Shown piece by piece: positions 1-5,468 of a DNA stretch of 10,556 nucleotides. Each line of letters begins with the position of its first letter. Position 1 is the first letter of the stretch. The translations under genes were made by a program, and so were the position numbers. The stretch spans positions 1-10,556 of the forward strand of contig CAJUOF010000227.1 of the NCBI GenBank assembly GCA_910587905.1. The letters are read 5' to 3'. The notes beneath the pieces are model-generated. The model had not been told where the DNA came from, made no database searches, and worked only from the letters and a program-made list of their open reading frames with translations. The stretch comes from an uncultured Lachnospiraceae bacterium. GTDB taxonomy: Bacteria > Bacillota_A > Clostridia > Lachnospirales > Lachnospiraceae.

Positions 1-140
1 ATGCCGTCTATGTCACGTTCCAGCTTCGCCAGAGATGTAGCCCCTAAACGCAGCCGCCATAAAATAATCGGCTTCCACTTTCCCTTAATCATGTCATGTA
101 CAAGTTCCAAAGGGCAGGTATATTCTGTCCGCATTTTCAT
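1..140 (-). CDS. HxlR-family transcriptional regulator, N-terminal part (cut by window edge)
   Basis: Reading the minus strand from ATG at 140 gives an N-terminus beginning MKMRTEYTCPLELVHDMI, followed by a KGKWKPIILWRL block and then LGATSLAKLERDIDG up to the window edge. A Cys-Pro near residue 10, then the 'GKWk..IL..L' block, is the classic start of HxlR/MarR-like winged-helix regulators, where the Cys often senses electrophiles or redox change. About 46 codons are present out of a usual 100 to 120. A good ribosome site (AAAGGAG) lies 9 bases before the ATG. HxlR proteins usually repress a nearby, often divergent, gene; no divergent gene is visible here, so the target is unknown. The family call is firm from this short segment, but the gene's integrity cannot be judged. 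Confidence 0.85.
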   Translation of the reverse strand, partial: MKMRTEYTCPLELVHDMIKGKWKPIILWRLRLGATSLAKLERDIDG

Positions 141-221
141 AGGCTGATACTCCTTTTGCTTTCCGCTGTTTCCTATTGCTTCGGCAGAATATCGTTCCCG
201 CTAAAGCAAAAGCACCCACTG

Positions 222-252
222 ATTGTACCACAGAAATTTCCTGAATTGTACC
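222..252 (-). promoter_or_regulatory. Possible promoter/operator of the HxlR gene
   Basis: On the minus strand GGTACAAT occurs twice, 23 bases apart (plus-strand ATTGTACC at 222-229 and 245-252). The downstream copy reads TGG-TACAAT, an extended -10 shape, about 80 bases before the HxlR ATG. The GTAC-containing repeat could be an operator for autoregulation, which is common in this family. No convincing -35 box is seen. This is inference from sequence only. Confidence 0.25.
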
Positions 253-344
253 GGATGGCATGAAACGGCTATTTTCATGGAATGAAAAGCCTGCACAGTT
301 CATTATCATTTCCCCATTCCTTTTTTACCGTTTTAACCATACAC

Positions 345-690
345 AATTTGGCAAAACTACTGGCTTTTGCCAAATCGTATGAGGTTTTGCCAAACCGTAT
401 CAGATTTTCGCCATTCTCCTATATTTCAACAGCATTTTCAGCCAAACCAATACCTTTTTCCGCTAAAACCAACAATATCCTACTCCTTTTTACCTTTTCA
501 CGACATACAATTCCGGAAACCCCTGACTTTTGCCGAAAAGTATACTTTTGCCAAAATGTATCAATCGCCACGTTAACAGCGGTATCAAAAACCCACAAAA
601 AGAGAGGCTCACCAGCCACTCCGGTGAACCCCTCTACGCTCAAAATCCCTTGATTTTAAGCCATTTCTCTATACTTTCGCCAAATCGTTC
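345..690. repeat. Cluster of degenerate TTTTGCCAAA-N2-GTAT repeats
   Basis: Near-copies on the plus strand start at about 365 (TTTTGCCAAATCGTAT), 385 (TTTTGCCAAACCGTAT), 405, 435, 455, 528 (TTTTGCCGAAAAGTAT), 546 (TTTTGCCAAAATGTAT) and 674 (TTTCGCCAAATCGTTC). Neighbours are often 18 to 20 bases apart. The first is preceded by the opposite-strand copy, making an 11-base perfect inverted repeat (346-356 with 365-375, 8-base loop). A 14-base perfect palindrome, AAAAGTATACTTTT, sits at 536-549. The array is not CRISPR-like because it has no constant spacers. It may be binding sites for an element-encoded protein (recombinase, relaxase or replication protein), but nothing here identifies it. Confidence 0.6.
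591..635 (-). terminator. Rho-independent terminator, minus strand
   Basis: Minus-strand RNA would form a hairpin with paired arms at 603-607/631-635 (AGAGG/CCTCT) and 609-613/623-627 (TCACC/GGTGA), a small internal loop between them and a 9-base apical loop, followed by TCTCTTTTTG. It lies about 140 bases beyond the stop of the DUF2971 gene and is the best candidate for the end of the HEPN/DUF2971 transcript. Confidence 0.5.
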
Positions 691-776
691 CAAAATCCTA
701 TGGCATTATTTCTGAATAGCCGCCTGTGCCGCCACTAGGGTTAGTGGACTTTTTACTCCACCTTAACTCACAAACA

Positions 777-1697
777 CTATTGAATTGGACATTTTTCTAA
801 TATGTTTTTACTCGGAGACTTTTTCATTTGAAAGAATTTAATATTATCATTACTGTCAATTGCTAATTTCTTATATTTTTCAATTGTTTCTTGTTTTGCC
901 CTAAGCCCAAACACCACTTCACAAATTGGCGCAGGTAAAGGGAACAATCCTGCCGTTTCTTCAACATATCTCCATTCGCTTTCATACGACCACGCTGTTG
1001 GTTTAGTAGAAATAACCTGTTGGAAAAATGGATCGCTAAGAGGAATTTTTGTAGTATTAGAAAAGCGAATTTTTTGTGGAAGATTATCATCATACTCTAA
1101 GTCATACACCACTTGTTGATTAAACCCTATATCTCCCTTCTCTGAAATATCATCTGAATACTTGACCTTAAAACAATGCTCGGAACTTGAAAGTCTAGAA
1201 TCACTTGTGACACAAAAACCAATAGCAATACCTCGTGATTCGTCTGCATAATGCGCCCAAAGCAATTGATTGTCTATTTCGGAGCTCAGACTAAAAATTC
1301 CAACTTCTTTAACGGCTTTTTTCCATTGATAAAATGTGCCTTCTTTGTCAGAAATCGTAACACCGTGCTTCTTTTGAAATTCTCGGAATAACCGGTAATC
1401 TTCCTTAATAGTAAATACTGGTTTTAATGATCTCCAAAATTCATCAATTTCATTTTGAGGAATACCAAAGGGGGTTCTTCCTTTTGAAGCTAACTTCGCA
1501 CAACTAACAGCAAACCCAAATATCTGAGCTTTACAAGCCATTTCAATATGCGCCTGTATCAAGTCAAGAGGAATGTTATAAGAACATTCAAATGGGTCAT
1601 TTAGAGTGTCTGGTTTAGCAAGCCATACCTGTTTATTTGTAAAAATATTTTCCGTATTTTTCGAATCACTTCGATATTTGTAAAGAACCAAATACAT
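777..1697 (-). CDS. DUF2971-domain protein
   Basis: 306 residues, with the features of DUF2971 across its length: an N-terminal LYKYR opening with 'VWLAKPDTLNDPFEC' (residues 24-38), a central 'GIFSLS...NQLLWAHYAD' block (133-152) followed by GIAIGF, then 'TKPTAWSYESEWRYV' (231-245) and 'EVVFGLRA' (260-267). The biochemical role of this domain is not established, to my knowledge; it often turns up in accessory genome regions. It lies 85 bases downstream of the HEPN gene on the same strand and is likely co-expressed with it. The ribosome site GGGAGG is only 3 bases from the ATG at 1697. The in-frame TTG at 1691, 9 bases from that site, is a plausible alternative start. No signal peptide or membrane segment is seen, so it should be cytoplasmic. 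Confidence 0.8.
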   Translation of the reverse strand: MYLVLYKYRSDSKNTENIFTNKQVWLAKPDTLNDPFECSYNIPLDLIQAHIEMACKAQIFGFAVSCAKLASKGRTPFGIPQNEIDEFWRSLKPVFTIKEDYRLFREFQKKHGVTISDKEGTFYQWKKAVKEVGIFSLSSEIDNQLLWAHYADESRGIAIGFCVTSDSRLSSSEHCFKVKYSDDISEKGDIGFNQQVVYDLEYDDNLPQKIRFSNTTKIPLSDPFFQQVISTKPTAWSYESEWRYVEETAGLFPLPAPICEVVFGLRAKQETIEKYKKLAIDSNDNIKFFQMKKSPSKNILEKCPIQ

Positions 1698-1714
1698 ACA
1701 CCTCCCATAATAAT

Positions 1715-1741
1715 AGAGTAGTCAAGAATAGCTACTACTCT
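1715..1741 (-). promoter_or_regulatory. Inverted repeat between HEPN and DUF2971 genes
   Basis: Perfect 8-base arms, AGAGTAGT (1715-1722) and ACTACTCT (1734-1741), flank an 11-base loop about 20 to 45 bases upstream of the DUF2971 start. No T-tract follows, so it looks more like an operator, an mRNA-stability hairpin or a processing site than a terminator. No convincing separate promoter was found in this gap. Confidence 0.35.
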
Positions 1742-1782
1742 GGTATTTTAGACATAATGCTCTCTTTGCAAGCAAATGCAAC

Positions 1783-2739
1783 TTAATAAATTAAATCAAT
1801 AAAATCACTTTCAAAGTTCATTACTTCCTTTAGAATTACTGCATCAAGTTTTGCTTGATCATACCCCATTAGAATCCAAATTATATACCGAAACATCCAC
1901 TCAAGTTTCACAGCATAAAACCCACATTGTCCCCCTTTTAAGACTTTCTTTTGCTTTGGGTTTACATGAAACACTTTATTTCTTGTCTTTATCATATGAA
2001 CAATCAAACTCCTACGCCTACGGAATTCTGTTGAGAAAACTGGTTTTCCGTATTTTTCAATAAGGGCATTTACATAGCAGGCGAGCGTTTTTTTACCCCT
2101 TATTGGAATTGAATGAGAGCCTCCACAATTTGAACAGGTTACTTGTCGAGAAGTACTTGGTTCTGGAGCAACAGATAAAATGTGCAATTTTTCTAATTTT
2201 CTGCCAAGTGCTTCATAGCATTCTATCAGCATTGAGATACGCACATCAGCAGTAAGACCATTAACGCCATTTGCAAATAACATCATCTGATTTATTATTC
2301 CTAAATCATTTTGCAGCTTAATCCATTTCAAAAAATATTTCTTATACTCTTTATCGTCCAATTCTAATGGAATTTTATGTTTTGATCGAGCACTTTGAAA
2401 GTATCCAAGTTCTACTGATTTAACAGCTTCGGTGACTTCATTCCCATCAGCCAGACATTTGTTCGTAACATAAAATGCCCCATCAAAAAGGTACTCATAT
2501 CTTCGCACATCTCCCGCATATAAGTAAAGGCTTTCAAATTGAACCGGAACTTGACTTTTTATCGTTATACATTTTTCTGTTTGAATTACAGAAACTTCAA
2601 CACTATATATCACATGATTCCTTTGAAAGGCAAACGAGCTTTTTTCAAAACAGATATATTTATCGTTCTCTCCTCGCCATTCAATACTGGAGCACATTTC
2701 ATTTTTCAATTGTTCGTACTTCTGATTTTGTATTATCAA
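1783..2739 (-). CDS. HEPN-domain protein, ApeA-like (candidate defence RNase)
   Basis: About 318 residues. The C-terminal half is helical and carries 'KTRNKVFHVN', where Arg and His are separated by four residues (R256/H261 counted from GTG 2748). This is the R-x4-6-H signature of HEPN RNase domains, with the Asn after Arg usual in that superfamily. Around residues 168-185 'VRISMLIECYEALGRKL' matches the earlier HEPN helix. The N-terminal half (about 1-125) is beta-rich and could be the sensing domain of ApeA-type proteins. A CSNCGGSH patch (205-212) plus C224 and C275 hints at metal binding. The GTG at 2748 sits 1 base from its GGAG and is unlikely to be used; the TTG at 2739 has 10-base spacing and was chosen. 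An in-frame stop at 2761-2763 limits the N-terminus. HEPN proteins of this layout act in abortive anti-phage defence; that role here is inferred. Confidence 0.6.
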   Translation of the reverse strand: MIIQNQKYEQLKNEMCSSIEWRGENDKYICFEKSSFAFQRNHVIYSVEVSVIQTEKCITIKSQVPVQFESLYLYAGDVRRYEYLFDGAFYVTNKCLADGNEVTEAVKSVELGYFQSARSKHKIPLELDDKEYKKYFLKWIKLQNDLGIINQMMLFANGVNGLTADVRISMLIECYEALGRKLEKLHILSVAPEPSTSRQVTCSNCGGSHSIPIRGKKTLACYVNALIEKYGKPVFSTEFRRRRSLIVHMIKTRNKVFHVNPKQKKVLKGGQCGFYAVKLEWMFRYIIWILMGYDQAKLDAVILKEVMNFESDFIDLIY

Positions 2740-2777
2740 ATAACTCACACTCCATTTACTTCATCATTTTCGCTCTT

Positions 2778-2786
2778 ATAATAGCA
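2778..2786 (-). promoter_or_regulatory. Extended -10 promoter of the HEPN gene
   Basis: The minus strand reads TGC-TATTAT, an extended -10 box, about 40 bases upstream of the TTG start. There is no consensus -35. Instead a copy of the CGGTAGAA direct repeat covers the -35 position, which fits an activator- or repressor-controlled promoter. Confidence 0.4.
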
Positions 2787-2801
2787 CAAACTGAAACAAC
2801 T

Positions 2802-2825
2802 TTCTACCGTAAAAAAATTCTACCG
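2802..2825 (-). promoter_or_regulatory. Two-site direct repeat CGGTAGAA-N8-CGGTAGAA upstream of HEPN gene
   Basis: Plus-strand TTCTACCG occurs at 2802-2809 and 2818-2825, 16 bases start to start, separated by an A/T-only 8-mer. The proximal copy overlaps the -35 position of the candidate HEPN promoter. Nearly the same 24-base arrangement recurs at 7460-7483. A regulator binding site is the simplest reading. Confidence 0.4.
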
Positions 2826-2890
2826 AAGCAGGGCACACAAATTCTCTATATACCAAATTTCTTTATGAACATAAATTCCCCATTCAAACC

Positions 2891-2917
2891 TTTTAACGAT
2901 TCCTGCTATCGTTAAAA
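2891..2917. repeat. Perfect 10-base inverted repeat near the element end
   Basis: TTTTAACGAT (2891-2900) and ATCGTTAAAA (2908-2917) flank a 7-base loop. It lies between the end of truncated comM and the HEPN promoter. Neither strand has a T-tract after it, so a protein-binding dyad is as likely as a weak terminator. Confidence 0.5.
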
Positions 2918-2950
2918 AGTGGTGCAAAATCAGAAAACGGAGCCGCTCCC

Positions 2951-4108
2951 TCACACGGAAACAGGCTCAAAAAACGAAAAAATAAAACCGCAGTACCCGT
3001 GAAATGCCTTATTTTCAGGCATTTCCGCAATTCCGCATTGTATCAATTTCGTTGTTGCGATGTTCATCGCTGCGGCCAGCATAAACTGAGCCGGAAATTC
3101 ATAGGAGCCGTAAAGCCTGGAATGTACCACCCGTCCTTCCTCCAGCGGTTGGCGCAGCGCCTCAAGTGTGTGGAGAGACATTTCCGGAAGCTCGTCCAGA
3201 AACAAAACACCATGGGTGGCCAGAGATACCTCCCCCGGCTTCGGCCGTTTCCCCCCGCCAACCAGAGCTGCGGCCGTAATGGTATGATGTGGTGCCCGAA
3301 AGGGCCTGGCACCGATGAGTGCCTCTCCCTCCGGCATCCGTCCACAAATGCTGTAAATTCGGCTGATCTCCCTGCTTTCCTCCAAGGTTAGCTTCGGCAG
3401 AATTCCCGGAATGCATCCTGCCAGCATCGTTTTTCCGGCTCCTGGCGGCCCAGAAAGCAGCAGATTATGCATGCCGGCAGCCGCCACCTCCACGGCACGT
3501 TTGGCACTTCTCTGCCCTTTGATATCCTGCATATCCACCATGGCATGTCCCTCCGTCAAAAGTCTCCCGGCATCCACCTTCGTCTCCTTCATCGTTTCCG
3601 GTTCCCTCAGGTATGCAATCACCTGCTCCAGATTTTCCACGCCGCAGACCCGGACCTTTCCACAGACAGCCCCCTCCCCGGCATTTTTCTCCGGCGCCAT
3701 CAGCCAGGAAAGGCCGGCCTCTCCGGCGCATTCCGCCAATGACATAACCCCCGGCACAGGCCGCACCTCGCCCCCAAGGCCCAACTCCCCCACCAGGAGA
3801 ATCTCCTTCAGATGTTCCACCGGAACCACTCCCATCGCCGCAAGCACCGCGGCCGCCACAGGAAGGTCAAAGGCTGTCCCATATTTTTTTATATTCGCCG
3901 GGGCGAGGTTGATCACCACCCGTCTCGGCGGCAGCCGATACCCCATATTCTTGAGGGCCGTTCTCACTCTGGATGCCGCCTCCTTGATCTCACCGGAAAG
4001 CGCTCCCACCATGTCAAAACTGGGAAGTCCATCCCCCATGTCAGCTTCCACCGTAACCAACTGCCCTTCCAGTCCCTGGAGGGCAGCACTGTAGACCCTG
4101 CTATACAA
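2951..4108 (-). CDS. comM: ComM/YifB family Mg-chelatase-like AAA+ ATPase, C-terminally truncated
   Basis: 385 residues against roughly 500 for intact family members. The N-terminal ChlI-type domain is complete (MYSRVYSAALQGLEG start; 'ANIKKYGTAFDLPVA' at 71-85). Walker A is GPPGAGKT (220-227), Walker B is VLFLDE (301-306), and 'RPFRAPHHTIT' (268-278) is typical. Homology runs to 'MLAAAMN' (343-349). There the family continues with Pro-Cys-Pro-Cys-Gly, sensor/arginine-finger residues and a C-terminal chelatase domain, but this frame has 36 unrelated residues and a stop. ComM is a hexameric branch-migration helicase acting in natural transformation; the product here lacks part of its ATPase core and is probably inactive. 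The start is TTG at 4108, fixed by N-terminal homology, with AGAGG about 10 bases upstream. The cause is most simply insertion of the AT-rich element to the left. Confidence 0.9.
   Translation of the reverse strand: MYSRVYSAALQGLEGQLVTVEADMGDGLPSFDMVGALSGEIKEAASRVRTALKNMGYRLPPRRVVINLAPANIKKYGTAFDLPVAAAVLAAMGVVPVEHLKEILLVGELGLGGEVRPVPGVMSLAECAGEAGLSWLMAPEKNAGEGAVCGKVRVCGVENLEQVIAYLREPETMKETKVDAGRLLTEGHAMVDMQDIKGQRSAKRAVEVAAAGMHNLLLSGPPGAGKTMLAGCIPGILPKLTLEESREISRIYSICGRMPEGEALIGARPFRAPHHTITAAALVGGGKRPKPGEVSLATHGVLFLDELPEMSLHTLEALRQPLEEGRVVHSRLYGSYEFPAQFMLAAAMNIATTKLIQCGIAEMPENKAFHGYCGFIFSFFEPVSV
3002..3037. repeat. Hairpin and direct repeat just inside the element end
   Basis: AAATGCCT (3002-3009) and AGGCATTT (3017-3024) form a perfect 8-base dyad with a 7-base loop. 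Immediately beside it TTCCGCA is repeated directly (3023-3029 and 3031-3037). All lie within 70 bases of the comM junction, inside the foreign tail, where recombinase or transposase sites would be expected. Their function is inferred. Confidence 0.4.
3057..3070. other. Candidate attachment-site core at the comM/element junction
   Basis: GCGATG-TT-CATCGC is a perfect 14-base palindrome with a two-base centre at 3063-3064. Its comM half encodes the last conserved Met-Asn of the ATPase, and the other half belongs to the foreign tail. Large serine recombinases cut at a central dinucleotide within imperfect inverted-repeat att sites, so this matches an attL/attR core in form. Without the other end of the element or an uninterrupted comM, a chance palindrome cannot be excluded. 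Confidence 0.4.
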
Positions 4109-4168
4109 TCACAGTGCACCTCTCTTTCCCTGCAATTTCGAATTTCGCAATCGCCTTACTATTTTTGG

Positions 4169-4184
4169 CACATATTTCTATGTG
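4169..4184 (-). promoter_or_regulatory. Dyad in the comM leader region
   Basis: CACATA (4169-4174) and TATGTG (4179-4184) form a perfect 6-base inverted repeat around a 4-base loop, about 60 to 75 bases upstream of the comM TTG start. Possible operator. No convincing comM promoter was identified in the 209-base gap. Confidence 0.25.
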
Positions 4185-4288
4185 ATCGTTTAATACATGT
4201 TTCTCTCTGTTTTTTCTGTGGAATTTAATAGAACCATTCGAATCATCAGACGGGCAACCAAGCTTTGTTTCCCTCAGACTGGTTTTGC

Positions 4289-4310
4289 GGAGGAGGCAGA
4301 AGCCTCCTCC
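4289..4310 (-). terminator. GC-rich hairpin after the hydrolase gene
   Basis: GGAGGAGGC (4289-4297) and GCCTCCTCC (4302-4310) form a perfect 9-base stem with a 4-base loop, starting 8 bases past the hydrolase stop codon. Its position fits a terminator, but no U-tract follows on the minus strand, so it may be leaky or protect the 3' end of the mRNA. Confidence 0.5.
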
Positions 4311-4317
4311 TAGATAT

Positions 4318-5265
4318 TTATTTCTTCGTAACCCGGTCAAGCCAGTCGGCAAGATCCTCAAATACCTGACGGCGGTCAAGTTCATTGAGAATTTCGTGCC
4401 GGTCTCCTGGGTACAGTTTGATAGAAAGGTCTTTAAATCCAAGGGTCTCAAACTGTCTGTGGCAGGCCCGCACCCCTTTTCCGTAATTTCCCACCGGATC
4501 TTCCTCCCCGGCCACGAAAAACACCGGAAGCTCACGGTTCATGGTATTGAAATTCTTCTTTGCTGCCAGGTCCGTCAGAATGGCAAAAAAGTCTCTGTAT
4601 GCTCCGGCTGTAAAGATAAACGTACAGAACGGATCCTGGTTGTAAGCATCCACCGACTCCTCATTATTGCTGAGCCAGTCATTGTCCGTCCGAAGCTCCT
4701 TAATCCTTTTATTGTTTCCCCCAAGAGTCAATTGATAGAGAAGCTTGCTCCGGTAACGGCTTCCCCGCACCCGACAGATTATACCGGCTGCCAATTTCCC
4801 GAAAGCCACCAGCGGAAGTCCCAGAAACCCGGTCCCCATGATAATGGCCCCCTCCACCTTCCGGCTATATCTGGTCAGATACTTCCTCGTAAAGAAGGAG
4901 CCCATGCTGTGTCCCATGATGACAAGCGGAACACCCGGCCATCTCTTCCTGCCCGCACAGGTGACCCGGTACATATCGGCGATCACATGCTGATCCCCGT
5001 CCTTCTCAGCAAAATATCCCAGTTCCTCTGCCGTAGCCGCGGTCTTCCCATGACCAAGGTGATCATGGCCAATCACTCCGTACCCGCGTCCTGCCAGAAA
5101 CTTTGCGAACTCCTCATACCGCTCCACATATTCCACCATACCGTGAACAATCTGAAGCACTGCCTTTACTGGTCCATCTTCCGGCTGCCAGACAACGCAG
5201 TGAAGCTTTTGGCCTCTCTCATCTGATTCCAGATAAAATTCTTCTTTTTTCACATTTTCACTCAT
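4318..5265 (-). CDS. Alpha/beta hydrolase, monoacylglycerol lipase / lysophospholipase type
   Basis: 315 residues, full length for the serine-aminopeptidase-S33/Hydrolase_4 group. Visible parts: the oxyanion-hole HG (41-42) in 'VHGMVEYVERY', 'GHDHLGHGKT' (67-75), the nucleophile elbow GHSMG (118-122, Ser120), the likely catalytic Asp256 in 'GEEDPVG' and His290 in 'PGDRHEILNE'. The spacing of Ser, Asp and His is normal, so the enzyme should be active on ester substrates such as monoacylglycerols or lysophospholipids; the exact substrate cannot be told. No signal peptide is seen, so it is cytoplasmic. ATG at 5265 is preceded by GGAG with 8-base spacing. It has its own promoter (5322-5350) and a hairpin after the stop, so it is probably monocistronic. 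It is divergent from the lipoprotein gene. Confidence 0.88.
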   Translation of the reverse strand: MSENVKKEEFYLESDERGQKLHCVVWQPEDGPVKAVLQIVHGMVEYVERYEEFAKFLAGRGYGVIGHDHLGHGKTAATAEELGYFAEKDGDQHVIADMYRVTCAGRKRWPGVPLVIMGHSMGSFFTRKYLTRYSRKVEGAIIMGTGFLGLPLVAFGKLAAGIICRVRGSRYRSKLLYQLTLGGNNKRIKELRTDNDWLSNNEESVDAYNQDPFCTFIFTAGAYRDFFAILTDLAAKKNFNTMNRELPVFFVAGEEDPVGNYGKGVRACHRQFETLGFKDLSIKLYPGDRHEILNELDRRQVFEDLADWLDRVTKK

Positions 5266-5321
5266 GATCCCATCTCCATTCCGGCGGCATGTCTGCCCAC
5301 TGCCTTGCCTTCGCTATCCCC

Positions 5322-5350
5322 ATTTTAATATGGAACTTTTGTCCTGGCAA
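5322..5350 (-). promoter_or_regulatory. Sigma-A-type promoter of the hydrolase gene
   Basis: On the minus strand TTGCCA (plus 5345-5350) and TAAAAT (plus 5322-5327) are separated by exactly 17 bases, each 5 of 6 to consensus. This lies about 60 bases upstream of the hydrolase start and is the best promoter in the window. Confidence 0.6.
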
Positions 5351-5367
5351 GCGGCCTCCTAAATTTC

Positions 5368-5396
5368 TTGCAACATTTTTCGTTTTTCCGTACACT
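5368..5396 (+). promoter_or_regulatory. Likely promoter of the lipoprotein gene
   Basis: TTGCAA (5368-5373), 17-base spacer, TACACT (5391-5396), about 70 bases upstream of the lipoprotein ATG. Its -35 box lies 18 bases from the -35 box of the divergent hydrolase promoter, so one regulator could affect both. Confidence 0.45.
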
Positions 5397-5468
5397 ATAT
5401 ATACGAACCTGACAGAACCTATACACTCTGTCTCTGACGACAGAAGATGTGGAGAAATGGAGGAAATT

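Larger units (their letters stand above)
141..776. other. 636-base gene-free, AT-rich stretch with repeats and hairpins
   Basis: No open frame in this stretch has a ribosome site or a recognisable product. Several frames of 60 to 120 codons exist, but they run through the repeat cluster and overlap one another on both strands. What it does hold: the HxlR leader, the TTTTGCCAAA-type repeat cluster (about 345-690), a minus-strand terminator hairpin (591-635) and a second small hairpin, CCACTA-GGGT-TAGTGG, at 732-747 followed by ACTTTTT on the plus strand. The last hairpin's TAGTGGA arm could instead pair with TCCAC at 757-761. Confidence 0.6.

Noticed and set aside
94..309. 71-codon minus-strand frame overlapping the HxlR start
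   Set aside because: It is in a different frame from the clear HxlR N-terminus and covers its leader; no ribosome site or known motif.
345..690. CRISPR array
   Set aside because: Repeats are short, degenerate and irregularly spaced with no unique constant-length spacers, and no cas gene is present.
282..715. Small plus- and minus-strand open frames in the repeat region
   Set aside because: They overlap each other, lack ribosome sites, and their sequences are simply translations of the TTTTGCCAAA repeats and the terminator.
4101..4535. Minus-strand frame of 144 codons ending at the comM start
   Set aside because: It starts inside the hydrolase gene in another frame and runs across its stop and hairpin; the product shows no family resemblance.
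4285..5226. Plus-strand open frame of 313 codons
   Set aside because: Antisense to the alpha/beta hydrolase, whose catalytic triad is intact; the antisense product has no recognisable motif.
5289..5468. 60-codon N-terminal extension of the lipoprotein
   Set aside because: It would bury the lipoprotein signal and run across the promoter region; the ATG at 5469 has a strong ribosome site and starts a normal signal peptide.
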